29,824 nt of DNA from the NCBI GenBank assembly GCA_050694055.1, contig JBOGWX010000074.1:1-29824 (forward strand). Reading direction: 5' to 3'. The notes below the pieces were generated by a model. The model saw only the letters and a list, made by a program, of their open reading frames with translations, ran no database searches and was not told the DNA's origin. Below are positions 1 to 7,109 of the stretch, in pieces (the first letter of the stretch is position 1; every line of letters begins with the position of its first letter). A program made the translations under genes and the position numbers. The DNA comes from WHSV01 sp050694055 (GTDB lineage: Bacteria; Actinomycetota; CADDZG01; WHSQ01).

Positions 1-2
1 TC

Positions 3-479
3 GCGCTCGAAATCGGAGAGCGAGACGAGATTTCGCGGAATGCTGCGAGACTGTCGTTCGTCCTGCGCGCCGAAAAACGATCTGGAGCGGCGGCCCACTT
101 CGCTTCTCTCAGCACGCGGACGGCGCCGTCCGAGAGTGTCGAGGCTCAAGCTCTGTCGCGCATGGCACAAGCACAGGGACTGACGGAAAGAGGAGATCAT
201 CGAGCCGCCGAGGCGCTCGCGAGACAAGCGGTCGACCTTGCGCCGCGCGAGATGCTCAACCTCCGCGCCGATCTCCTCGTCGAACTGGCCGAATTGTTGC
301 GAACCGCCGATCATCGGCGCGCCGCGAGGGAAGCGATCGATGAAGCTGCCGGGCTATACGAACGCAAGGGGAACATCGTTGCCGCCCGGCGCGTGACACA
401 CGTGCCCGGAAACGATGCATCATCCCTCGGCCTCCCCAAGACAGGCGGGCACAATGGTCTGCACACGAGGGCGAAATGA
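3..479 (+). CDS. 3' end of a TPR-containing regulator (partial, start outside window)
   Basis: The frame is open from base 3 with no stop, so the gene begins upstream of the window. The visible part is about 158 residues of amphipathic helices rich in Ala, Arg, Glu and Leu, with TPR-like blocks such as GDHRAAEALARQAV and HRRAAREAIDEAAGLYERKGN. The YERKGN segment is typical of the last TPR helix in large actinobacterial AAA-ATPase/adenylate-cyclase or LuxR-type regulators. After about residue 131 the sequence (VTHVPGNDASS onward) no longer looks like that family and runs on to a stop at 479, so the natural C-terminus may have been replaced by a rearrangement. Function is inferred only from the TPR tail; the effector domain cannot be seen. 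Confidence 0.6.
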   Translation, partial: ALEIGERDEISRNAARLSFVLRAEKRSGAAAHFASLSTRTAPSESVEAQALSRMAQAQGLTERGDHRAAEALARQAVDLAPREMLNLRADLLVELAELLRTADHRRAAREAIDEAAGLYERKGNIVAARRVTHVPGNDASSLGLPKTGGHNGLHTRAK

Positions 480-484
480 TTCGC

Positions 485-506
485 ATGGTGACCAAATGGT
501 GACCAA
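485..506. repeat. Perfect tandem repeat, 2 x 11 bp
   Basis: The unit ATGGTGACCAA occurs twice in direct tandem, immediately after the end of the TPR gene. It sits at the boundary where coding sequence stops and a gene-poor stretch begins. No function is assigned; a recombination scar or attachment-site neighbourhood is possible. Confidence 0.7.
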
Positions 507-979
507 GGACGCGGCCCATTGCCCTGACCAGCGCCTTTGTGAATCCGCATAGATGACTCGGAGGAAGATCGATCCGTTGGTCGACATGTACCGCTGAGCA
601 GGGATTTTGCGCGGAGGAGTCACGATTCGCATTCACGCGTCTCCTCCACGCGGTCTCGCTCGGACCAGAGAAATAGCCTCTGAGCAGGTCTCTTGCGAAA
701 AGTGGACCCAGCTTCCCACAATGCGAACCATCCCCATCGCCTGCCGCTGGACATTCCGGAGTGGTCTTAATAGCCAGGTGCGCGAACCGCGAGCACGCGT
801 TCGCGGCAGAGCCGCTCCGAGTGGGTGGAAGGCAACGTGTAACGGAAGGTCCGGCACGGCTAAGCCGCCGATAGGGTTTGTCGGAGACTCGCGGGGTGGC
901 GACTTGCCGTTTCCCTTCCGACTTGGAGCGATTTGGCCAACGTGGGCCGCGTCGCGTCAGAGTTTGACTCTCTGATGGG
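507..979. other. Gene-poor stretch with two overlapping hairpins (781-815)
   Basis: I see no convincing gene here; open frames on both strands lack family resemblance and ribosome-binding sites. The notable structure is at 781-815. CGCGAA (781-786) and CGCG (788-791) pair with CGCG (796-799) and TTCGCG (800-805), around the loop AGCA and with one bulged C. An alternative stem GCGGC (803-807)/GCCGC (811-815) uses part of the same bases, so the two folds exclude each other. There is no T-tract, so a simple intrinsic terminator is unlikely. Confidence 0.4.
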
Positions 980-1058
980 TCAGCGACGGGCGGTGACCAG
1001 CCAGACGCCGTTGTTGTGCGTGATCACACCATCGGGACCCGCATACCGTGCGAGCGTC
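980..1058 (-). pseudogene. 3' remnant of a SAM-dependent methyltransferase (putative)
   Basis: Reading the minus strand from 1058 gives LARYAGPDGVITHNNGVWLVTARR followed by TGA at 982-980. Pattern PDG-V followed by W-L-V-T-A-R-R and a stop resembles the extreme C-terminus of many class I methyltransferases. Only about 25 codons remain, and the upstream end falls exactly where the 17-bp tandem repeat (1056-1099) starts. The gene therefore looks truncated by the event that brought in or expanded the repeat. The short length makes the family call tentative. Confidence 0.4.
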
Positions 1059-1099
1059 CCCTGGCACCTACTGTCCCCTGGCACCTACTGTCCCCTGGC
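1056..1099. repeat. Tandem repeat, 17-bp unit, about 2.6 copies
   Basis: The unit GTCCCCTGGCACCTACT is repeated exactly at 1056-1072 and 1073-1089, with a third partial copy (10 bp) at 1090-1099. It supplies the last codons and the stop codon of the minus-strand alpha/beta hydrolase, and it abuts the methyltransferase remnant. The GGTGCC/GGGGAC core is reminiscent of REP-like short repeats, but I see no associated transposase and no palindrome, so that link is only a suggestion. Confidence 0.8.
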
Positions 1100-2152
1100 C
1101 CGGATGAGGCGGGCCTTGCGGTCTCTCGGCTCCTTGCCCAGTTCGGCGGACTTAGCCATCCGGCTGTTCGTGGAGCAGGTCCGCCTGGATGCGAAGCTCA
1201 TCCATCGCTTCCTGAGCGGGCGAACCCCGGACAAGAGTTCGGACACTCGGTCCGGGTAACCAAGCCAGGTGACGTGCCCGGCAGGTAGCACCTCGAGCTG
1301 CGCCTTGGGGATTAGCCTTGCCGTCGCCTGCGCGACCTTGACCGCCCCGACGGGGTCGTGGTCGCCCCAGATCAACAACGTCGGTACGGTCAGCCGTCCC
1401 AAATCGTCCGGGTGCACCCGCACCGAACGTCGGAACCCGAAGGGAGAGATGATCGCTCGAAGCTCGGCGAGGTTCGCGGCCGCGGCGATCGGGTCTCCGC
1501 CGGCCGCGACGAGTGACTCGATCAGATCCGGGTAGCGGACGATGGTGTCCTTCTCGCCCATCAACGACATGAACCGAACGACCATCTTCGCGTTGGGCTT
1601 CACCACGCGCGCCAGCAGGTCCCCGACCACGGGTGCGGCCATCACTCGCACGGGCGCCGGGAGACGGGTGCCGGGCAGGAGCGGAACCGCCGTGAGCAGC
1701 GCGAGCCGACGAACGCGTTCGGGGCGCGCGAGGGCATACCAGAGGGCCCAAGTGCCACCCATCGAGCTGCCGGCGAGCGCGCACGTCTCCAGCTTCAGTT
1801 CATCCAGAACCTCATCGACGAACTCGATGGCGGCGTCCCGGAAGCGCTCGCGGGGAACGTGGACGGGCTCGCTCAGCCCGAGCCCCGGCCGATCCACGGC
1901 GATCGCCCGCAAACCCTCGACACGTTCGAGCAGAGGAAGGTGCGACAGCGAGGACGTGCTGCTGCCGTGCAGGAACAGGACCGGCGGGCCCTCGCCCGCC
2001 TCGATTAGATGGACGCGTCGACCTGTGCGGACCTCGATGTGGCGACTCCGTGCCGAGGAGGCACCGAGGATCCGCTCGTGGACCTCACGCACTTCATCCG
2101 AGTGTGCCGGAACCGGTTCGCCAGGCTGATCTGTCTTCGACGGAATCGTCAT
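1085..2152 (-). CDS. Alpha/beta hydrolase
   Basis: Predicted 355-residue alpha/beta-hydrolase-fold enzyme. Visible features: oxyanion-hole motif HGSST (about 62-66), nucleophile elbow GSSMGG with Ser130, acid Asp266 in GDHDP, and catalytic His293 in AGHVTW. The triad is complete and in normal order and spacing, so the enzyme should be active; the substrate is unknown. The ATG at 2152 is preferred because a GGTGAGG ribosome-binding site lies just upstream; an in-frame ATG at 2257 would add 35 unrelated residues. The fold should end near residue 315. The last 40 or so residues (from about WMSFASRR) are basic and unlike the family, and the final codons and stop come from the 17-bp tandem repeat, so the tail was probably created by a rearrangement. 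It lies 118 nt downstream of the HD-GYP/LuxR gene, same strand, possibly co-transcribed. Confidence 0.85.
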   Translation of the reverse strand: MTIPSKTDQPGEPVPAHSDEVREVHERILGASSARSRHIEVRTGRRVHLIEAGEGPPVLFLHGSSTSSLSHLPLLERVEGLRAIAVDRPGLGLSEPVHVPRERFRDAAIEFVDEVLDELKLETCALAGSSMGGTWALWYALARPERVRRLALLTAVPLLPGTRLPAPVRVMAAPVVGDLLARVVKPNAKMVVRFMSLMGEKDTIVRYPDLIESLVAAGGDPIAAAANLAELRAIISPFGFRRSVRVHPDDLGRLTVPTLLIWGDHDPVGAVKVAQATARLIPKAQLEVLPAGHVTWLGYPDRVSELLSGVRPLRKRWMSFASRRTCSTNSRMAKSAELGKEPRDRKARLIRARGQ

Positions 2153-2270
2153 CCTAGCCTCACCACCGTCATCTCGTGCGTGCCGGCTGCCGCCACGGTG
2201 ACTGACTTCTTCCCGTTGTAGCGCCCCGGCATTGTTCCTCCTGCTCGTCGATTTCACTTCTGCGAAGAGG

Positions 2271-3887
2271 CTACGAGGGGCCGGTGATGCGGGAAATCGG
2301 GAGTTCTCCCCATGCCGCGAGCCCGTGCTGCATCGCGAACAGCGTCGCCGCCACTCGCGTCGATACGCCGATCTTTGCGTAGGCGTTCTGGATGTGGCGG
2401 TCGGCCGTCTTGACCGAGATTCCGAGCGCGCGTGCCACCTGCTTGGTCTGCAAGCCGCGCGCCAGCAGGCCGACGACCTGAGCCTCGCGATCGGTCAGCC
2501 CTGCCGGCCGTTCGATTCGCGGCACCAGTTGTCCGGACGCCGCGAGCACCGCGGCGACGGCGTCGGCGTCCAGTCGTCCCGCGCTCGCTTCCTGGCTGAG
2601 CGTCTCCGCGGCGCGCCCCGGCGTGAGCGCCTCGCGGTGCGGCCGCGGCTCGGTCATCGCGTGATAGGCGTCGGCGGCGGCGAGCACGCACGCGGCCGGC
2701 GTTAGCGCCGCGGCGGCGATTCCTCGGTGGTAGCCCGAGCCGTCGAGTCGCTCATGGTGGGTGGTGGCGATCGCCGCCAGCGCGGCAAGGAACGGGGAGC
2801 GGGCGAGAACGCGCTCGGAATGATACGCATGCAACCGGACCCGCTCCCAGTCGTCTGGGGTCAGCGGCGCGGCCTTCTGCCAGACGCCGACCGGGACCGC
2901 GACCCGCCCAACGTCGTGTACGAGCGCTGCTCGTCGAATGGTGACGCGGTCGGCGGCGTCGAAACCGCACCGCTGGGCCGCCGCCGCCGCCAGCTGCGCC
3001 ACTCCTGCGGAGTGACCGACCAGGTAGGCCGAGGCGAGGTCGGCGAAGTCCCCCATCGCCGCCAGCGCCCTGTCGATCGCCATGTCTTCGAGGATCACCA
3101 GCGGGGTCGGCTCGTAGGTGAGCGTTTCATCCCACGCCGATGTCTGATCGTCGAGGGCAAGGATCTCTGCAGCCTCGTCCGCGAGCAGCTCGGCTATCTC
3201 TGGATCGAACGCGCCACTCCCTCGCTCGCGGACGACGCGTGCCGCGTACTCCTCGCCGCCCAGCATGCGCTGGAATGCGGCGTCTCGAGCCACGTGAACG
3301 ATGCGCACGGCCAGCGGAATCTCGTCGCGCCTGGCACGACCCGGTTCGCCCTTGCCGTCCCAGCGCTCGACGAGGTAAGCGAACAGTGCCTGCACGGGTG
3401 CGGGGAGACCCAGCCGGCCGGTCAGCATCTGCGCCACCTCGCAGGACGCGGCTACTACGCCGCTGAACTCCCGGGCTACCCTCGGGAGCCCGTGCGCGAC
3501 CTGAAGGGCGCGCACTGCCGCCGGATTGCCCGGAGGGGCCACCGCGCGTGCGAACCCTGCGATCATCTCGAGCCGGGACCCGAACATGACCGGCATGGCA
3601 TGCGTCGCGAGCGCATCTTCATCACCGAAGATCTTTGCGGCGACCTCAGCGCCGGCCGTGCACCCCACGTAGAACAGTAGGCAGGCGTAGTACGTCTGCG
3701 ACGCGGTCTCGGAGTCCACACCCAAACGCTCGCCAAGCCGCATTGCGAACAGGGTGCTGTGCAAGCCGTGCTCGAGCGGCACCCCGATATCGAGGTCCGT
3801 TGCCAAAGAAAGCGACGCGATCACTTCCGCGGCACGAACCCGATCCCCAACCGGCGCTGGTGCGTCTGACACGCTCCAACAGTACAC
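2271..3887 (-). CDS. HD-GYP-like phosphohydrolase with C-terminal LuxR HTH
   Basis: A 538-residue regulator with three parts. Residues about 30-235 form a degenerate HD-like domain without a clear HD pair. Residues about 275-445 form a better-preserved HD-GYP-type domain: His324-Asp325 in LVHDVGR, HAYHSERV around 353-360, and HHERLDGSGYH at 377-387. Residues about 463-520 are a LuxR-type helix-turn-helix (LTDREAQVVGLLARG, then VKTADRHIQNAYAKIG). The GYP motif reads GYH, so c-di-GMP hydrolysis is uncertain although the metal ligands are there. This suggests nucleotide or small-molecule sensing linked directly to DNA binding, without a receiver domain. The start is probably GTG at 3887, or GTG at 3872; neither has a strong ribosome-binding site. 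An inverted repeat just upstream may be its operator. Confidence 0.85.
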   Translation of the reverse strand: MYCWSVSDAPAPVGDRVRAAEVIASLSLATDLDIGVPLEHGLHSTLFAMRLGERLGVDSETASQTYYACLLFYVGCTAGAEVAAKIFGDEDALATHAMPVMFGSRLEMIAGFARAVAPPGNPAAVRALQVAHGLPRVAREFSGVVAASCEVAQMLTGRLGLPAPVQALFAYLVERWDGKGEPGRARRDEIPLAVRIVHVARDAAFQRMLGGEEYAARVVRERGSGAFDPEIAELLADEAAEILALDDQTSAWDETLTYEPTPLVILEDMAIDRALAAMGDFADLASAYLVGHSAGVAQLAAAAAQRCGFDAADRVTIRRAALVHDVGRVAVPVGVWQKAAPLTPDDWERVRLHAYHSERVLARSPFLAALAAIATTHHERLDGSGYHRGIAAAALTPAACVLAAADAYHAMTEPRPHREALTPGRAAETLSQEASAGRLDADAVAAVLAASGQLVPRIERPAGLTDREAQVVGLLARGLQTKQVARALGISVKTADRHIQNAYAKIGVSTRVAATLFAMQHGLAAWGELPISRITGPS

Positions 3888-3891
3888 GCCG

Positions 3892-3903
3892 AGTACTGGT
3901 ACT
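3892..3903. promoter_or_regulatory. Short inverted repeat upstream of the HD-GYP/LuxR gene
   Basis: AGTAC-TG-GTACT is a perfect 5-bp inverted repeat located 5 nt upstream of the predicted GTG at 3887. It is a candidate autoregulatory operator for the LuxR-type protein, but it is short enough to occur by chance. Confidence 0.25.
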
Positions 3904-3951
3904 TCGATGACATAGCGGTCGAGGTCATGCGTTGACCTTGGCGGTTAAGAC

Positions 3952-4158
3952 TCACGAGGAGGCGCGAGCCGGCCAGTCAGAGTGACGTTTGCTCCCAACG
4001 GACAGACCATGATGGGTGTTTCGCTTGAGCCACTGCAGGACGACGCGTGGCTTACCTGCAGCGACCAAAACCTCGAGACCCTGTTGTGCAACCCAATGCC
4101 CCGCAAAGGCCGGAGCAGATCGGCTCACGGCCCGGTGTGGACCCGACCCAGCACTCAC
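3952..4158 (-). pseudogene. Fragment of a DUF5678-like protein, paralogue of 9804-10280
   Basis: The minus strand encodes AGHWVAQQGLEVLVAAG and VVLQWLKRN, closely matching the C-terminal half of the protein at 9804-10280 (AGRWVAQRGLEVLVAAN, AVLQWLERH). Similarity is also obvious in DNA between roughly 4019-4135 and 9870-10000. The N-terminal PPK/LGF domain of the intact copy is missing and the sequence after the shared block is different. It is best read as a truncated, diverging duplicate; the short open frame need not be expressed. No protease partner like that at 9412-9807 is visible beside it. Confidence 0.65.
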
Positions 4159-4188
4159 GCCACGCTGCTTGCCGTCCCGAATCGGGAG

Positions 4189-5210
4189 TCAGACCTTCCA
4201 AGCAGGGGGCACGCGAGGGTCCGGGAGGTAGACGCAGTAGGTCCCGGTGCGAACAGTGCTGTCGAGATGCGTCCCCAAATCCGAATTGTACTCCCATATG
4301 CGGGTCATCGCGTGTCGGATGGCTCGAGTCACGCTCGCTCTCGCGCGTTCCGCGACAGAATCAGCGCGCCGATCGCGATGTCCTCATCGATCTCTGCCAG
4401 GCGACGTCGATATGCTTCCTTCGCACGAGCGTCGAGCAACTCGCCGGCGTCCCCCGGAATAAAGCGCCTCAGCCCCAGTTCAGGAGAACTGTTCCCGCTC
4501 GTCGGCGCGCTGCCCTCGCCGACGACTAGGTCTACGACGTGGAATTCGCGCCCGGGATGGGCGAGAGAAGCCGGCTCAGGTACCGGAGGCCCTTCAGATC
4601 CCGCAGGTGAATCGTCCGCCCTTCGAATATTACCGACCAATAGTCACCCTCACGGCGGAAGACGCTCGTAGCGAGATCGGAATCCCGATCTCCGGCGCTT
4701 GTCCCGACGGCCTGGTTCGCCTGAAAGTCTGGAGCGACGCCCCCGAGATCATCTCGTCCGGCATCCCCGCACGCTTCCGCCATTAGGTCCGCGTGGTGCA
4801 TGGCTCCCACACGCTCGAAGGTTGACCGCGCGGCTCGGAACTCCAGGAGCGAACGCTCTTCCTCCCCTGAGGCCCGGCTGGCCTGAGCAAGTCCCATGCG
4901 TGCTACAGCGGCCTCGAAGGGAGCGGCGATGCCATTCCATGTCTGTAGCGCCTCTTCGAACTCCCGGCGGGCGGAGGCCGGTCGTCCCTCGGCCAGCCGT
5001 ACCCTCCCCCGGGCGAGGGCAGCCATGGCGCCGAGCGCCCTGCTTTCGAACGAATGGGCTATACGACCCAAGACGCCGGCTGTCCAGCGTGCTCGCTCGA
5101 GATCGCCGGCTGCGACCGCGATCTCAACCTGCGCCTCGAGAAGCGGCGCCCGGCGGAGCTCAGTGTTCGGCGGCAGCTCCTTAGAAGGGAGGTCCAGAGG
5201 GTGGGAGAGC
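4189..5210 (-). pseudogene. Frameshifted C-terminal part of a large AAA/LuxR-type TPR regulator
   Basis: The minus strand carries TPR-like helices (RAPLLEAQVEIAVAAG through RSTFERVGA, about 5170-4795). A domain follows that is usual at the end of large actinobacterial regulators: FRREGDYWSVIFEGR, then GLRYLSRLL, then HPGREFHVVDLV, then LLDARAKEAYRRRLAEI, then SVAERARASVTRAIRH, then RTGTYCVYLPDPRVPP and a stop at 4189. These blocks lie in three frames: one to about 4560, a second to about 4378, and a third to the end. About 25 residues seem missing at the second junction. The N-terminus with ATPase and HTH domains is absent, and the upstream end stops where the MazEF operator begins. Two frameshifts plus truncation indicate a dead gene; sequencing error could explain one shift but not the truncation. 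Confidence 0.75.
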
Positions 5211-5216
5211 TTGTGA

Positions 5217-5231
5217 ATACCATCTTGGTAT
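5217..5231. promoter_or_regulatory. Operator palindrome of the RHH antitoxin/MazF operon
   Basis: ATACCA-TCT-TGGTAT is a perfect inverted repeat ending 9 nt before the antitoxin ATG. It overlaps a possible -10 (TATGCT, 5229-5234). The identical palindrome at identical spacing occurs before the decayed antitoxin copy at 21,923, while DNA further upstream of the two copies is unrelated. Conservation of just this element supports its use as the binding site for autoregulation by the ribbon-helix-helix antitoxin. Confidence 0.7.
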
Positions 5232-5240
5232 GCTCTCTGC

Positions 5241-5495
5241 ATGACATCTGAGCAGATTGCCGTGCGACTCCCGCGGGAGCTCCTCGCAAGACTGGATGAT
5301 CTCGTCCGCAGGGGAATCTACGAGAGCCGGGCCGCAGCCGTTCGAGCAGGTGTCGAAGCCATCGCGCAGATCGAACAGCGGCGGGCGCTGGATCGATCCA
5401 TCGTTGAGGGTTACAGCCGAACTCCGCCAACCTCCGCCGAGGAGACCGCGGCCCTGGAGTCGCTTCGCCACGCGATCCTCGAGGAACCTTGGTGA
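5241..5495 (+). CDS. Ribbon-helix-helix antitoxin of a MazF-type module
   Basis: An 84-residue protein with an N-terminal ribbon-helix-helix: strand QIAVRLPREL, helix ARLDDLVRRG, turn, helix SRAAAVRAGVEAIA. The acidic, flexible C-terminus (SAEETAALESLRHAILEEPW) is typical of the toxin-neutralising arm. It should bind DNA as a dimer, repress its own operon at the 5217-5231 palindrome, and neutralise the MazF toxin encoded next. The stop overlaps the toxin start by 4 nt (GTGA). The ATG at 5241 lies about 7 nt after a possible -10 box, so the mRNA may be leaderless. A degraded homologue lies at 21,923-22,193. Confidence 0.85.
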   Translation: MTSEQIAVRLPRELLARLDDLVRRGIYESRAAAVRAGVEAIAQIEQRRALDRSIVEGYSRTPPTSAEETAALESLRHAILEEPW

Positions 5496-5809
5496 CTGCT
5501 CCCAAGCGCGGTCAGGTTTGGTGGGGTGAGATACCCGACGTTGGGCGACGCCCCTTCCTTGTCATGGCACGCGATGTTGCGATCCCGGTTCTCACCACGC
5601 TCCTGGCAGCGCCCATCACGCGCACGGTCCGCGGGATCCCCACGGAAGTCAGGTTAGAGCGGGAGGACGGGATGCCGACCGATTGCGCTGTCAGCTTCGA
5701 TAACTTGCGTGTTGTGCCTAAGTCCCATCTGGTCCAGCATGAATGTACGCTTAGCCCCGTGCGGATGTTGGAAGCGTGTGGCGCTCTGCGAACTGCCGTT
5801 GACTGTTAG
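5492..5809 (+). CDS. mazF: MazF/PemK-family mRNA interferase toxin
   Basis: A 105-residue toxin of normal length. Family motifs: N-terminal RGQVWWGEIP, GRRPFLVMARD, APITRTVRGIPTEV with the catalytic-region arginine, and DCAVSFDNLRVVPKS, matching the D-x-V-x-x-D-x-[IL]-R block of MazF enzymes. It should act as a ribosome-independent endoribonuclease cutting mRNA at short sequences. I choose GTG 5492 over TTG 5489 because GTGA overlaps the antitoxin stop and GAGGAA lies 5 nt upstream. No truncation is seen, so the pair is probably functional. Confidence 0.88.
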   Translation: MTAPKRGQVWWGEIPDVGRRPFLVMARDVAIPVLTTLLAAPITRTVRGIPTEVRLEREDGMPTDCAVSFDNLRVVPKSHLVQHECTLSPVRMLEACGALRTAVDC

Positions 5810-5861
5810 AGAAGAAGCCACGATCATGTCCCTGGCGCGGTCTAATCGAGCGAAACGGCCA

Positions 5862-5908
5862 TTCTGCGCGTAGTTGGGTTCGGTTTCCGAACGCTACAGC
5901 GCGCAGAA
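5862..5908. promoter_or_regulatory. Long imperfect hairpin between mazF and the reductase gene
   Basis: The outer stem is TTCTGCGCG (5862-5870) with CGCGCAGAA (5900-5908), 9 perfect pairs. The inner stem is GTTCGG (5878-5883) with CCGAAC (5887-5892) around a TTT loop. A TAG/CTA match lies between them, with an internal loop. It ends 9 nt before the ribosome-binding site of the reductase gene, so it would lie in that gene's 5' leader or just after mazF. No T-tract follows. Candidate cis-regulatory RNA, bidirectional terminator-like element, or small mobile-element remnant. Confidence 0.5.
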
Positions 5909-5929
5909 ACGGGGATGAGGGGAGTGATC

Positions 5930-6487
5930 GTGCCGAAACTGATCTATTCGATGAGTGTGTCGCTGGACGGCTTCATCGCCGGGCCCGAAGGCAACTTCGA
6001 CTGGACGGCTCCAGACGAGGAGCTGCACCGCTTCCACAACGAGCGGGTCCGCGCGCTCGGCGGCCATGTCCTCGGCCGGCGGCTGTACGAGACGATGAAG
6101 TACTGGGAGACGGCGCAAGAGGACCCCGCAGCAACCGATTACGCGCTTGAGTTCGCAGAGATCTGGAAGGCGTTGCCCAAGGTCGTGTTCTCCAACACAC
6201 TCGACGAAGTGGTGGGCAATTCGCGCCTGGCTCAGGGCGGCATCGCCGAAGAGGTTGCCGAACTGCAGGAACGATCCGGGAAGGACGTGGCGATCGGCGG
6301 AGCCGACCTGGCGGCTGATGCGATCAAACTCGGGCTGGTCGACGACTTCCAGCTGTTCGTCATCCCCGTGGTCGTCGGTGGAGGGAAGCCGTTCTTTCCG
6401 TCGGTCGATCAAAGCGTTCACCTGAATCTCGTGGAGACGCGGACCTTCGCCTCGCGCGTCGTTTACTTGCGCTACGAACGCGTGTGA
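5930..6487 (+). CDS. Dihydrofolate-reductase-like / RibD C-terminal domain reductase
   Basis: A 185-residue single-domain protein. It starts KLIYSMSVSLDGFIAGPEG, the usual opening of the RibD C-terminal/DHFR-like superfamily (YwjB, YyaP type). It continues with GHVLGRRLYETMKYW, KVVFSNTLDEV, KDVAIGGADLAADAIKLGLVDDFQLFVIPVVVGGGKPFF and a C-terminal VVYLRYER strand. The GGA and PVVVGGGKPFF segments fit an NADPH-binding dihydrofolate-reductase fold. The physiological substrate of these stand-alone proteins is generally unknown. GTG 5930 is preferred over ATG 5915 because GAGGGGAG ends 5 nt before it. It follows the 5862-5908 hairpin. Confidence 0.85.
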   Translation: MPKLIYSMSVSLDGFIAGPEGNFDWTAPDEELHRFHNERVRALGGHVLGRRLYETMKYWETAQEDPAATDYALEFAEIWKALPKVVFSNTLDEVVGNSRLAQGGIAEEVAELQERSGKDVAIGGADLAADAIKLGLVDDFQLFVIPVVVGGGKPFFPSVDQSVHLNLVETRTFASRVVYLRYERV

Positions 6488-6516
6488 ACTCCAGCTCGTT
6501 GCTTCTTGCTGCTGAG

Positions 6517-6639
6517 CTACGCGCGAGCGGCCGCTGAACAAGCCTTGCAGCGAGACGTCCTGCCGTCGCGACTCGTCGAGCTGCGGTGGAATTCCCCGAG
6601 TTCTTTGACGAGACCGCACTTCGAACACTTCTTGCTCAT
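6517..6639 (-). CDS. 40-residue zinc-ribbon protein
   Basis: A short gene: ATG at 6639, TAG at 6519-6517, 40 codons. The protein has CSKCG near the N-terminus and CKAC near the C-terminus, separated by a GEFHRSSTSRDGR segment. The C-x2-C, K-x-x-x-x-F, DG, C-K-x-C layout is common in small phage and genomic zinc-finger proteins often found near HNH nucleases. Its ATG overlaps the TGA of the upstream zinc-ribbon gene by one base (TGATG), so translation is probably coupled. Role unknown; nucleic-acid or protein binding is a reasonable guess. Confidence 0.65.
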   Translation of the reverse strand: MSKKCSKCGLVKELGEFHRSSTSRDGRTSRCKACSAAARA

Positions 6640-6911
6640 CAGTCGTAGATCAGCGACGTACCGTCGGGATCGCCTTCGAAGTCAGGTGAGCAGCAGTGCG
6701 GACACCGTGGCGGCGCTTCCGCTACGGACGTCCCGCCGCAGTCGCACGGGGGCGGGTTTGCTTGCTTGTCCATCGGGCCGCCGGGACCGAACTCCCACCA
6801 CCATTCCTTACCACAACGATCGCAGTGGAAGGGCATCGCGATCCCGGAGCCTTCGCTCACTTCGAACCTGGTTCCGCAATGTCTACAGATCGCGTCGTAG
6901 GCGTGGCCCAT
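6639..6911 (-). CDS. Multi-zinc-ribbon hypothetical protein
   Basis: A 90-residue protein with four cysteine pairs: C9/C12, C30/C33, C56/C58 and C70/C73. Together they could form two treble-clef or ribbon zinc sites. The ending APPRCPHC followed by an acidic tail is typical of small actinobacterial zinc-ribbon proteins without assigned function. AAGGT precedes the ATG at 6911. It overlaps the next gene by one base, forming a two-gene unit of metal-binding proteins. Confidence 0.7.
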   Translation of the reverse strand: MGHAYDAICRHCGTRFEVSEGSGIAMPFHCDRCGKEWWWEFGPGGPMDKQANPPPCDCGGTSVAEAPPRCPHCCSPDFEGDPDGTSLIYD

Positions 6912-7109
6912 CGCCTGACCTTGCCATGAGGCGGTGACGCTGTCCTCTGCCGCCTCCCGCTCGTCGTCTTCTTTCTCGTAGCGCCGCCGGCCGCGACGTC
7001 AAGCGCGCTCACTGCGCTCGCGTCCCTCCGGGATTACCAGTAACCCTTGACCCCGCTGCCTGAAAGCGGCGCTGGCGTCTCCGAATCGACGAGCGAACAA
7101 GGAGGCGTC

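Noticed and set aside
607..975. Possible 122-residue gene on the plus strand
   Set aside because: No family resemblance, poor ribosome-binding site, Arg/Trp/Pro-rich composition, and no third-position GC bias of a real gene here.
6480..6530. tRNA-like stretch on the minus strand (GCGTAGCTCAGC resembling a D-arm)
   Set aside because: The D-stem does not close, there is no proper anticodon arm, and no GGTTCGA-type T-arm at the right distance. Most of it is the end of the 40-codon gene.
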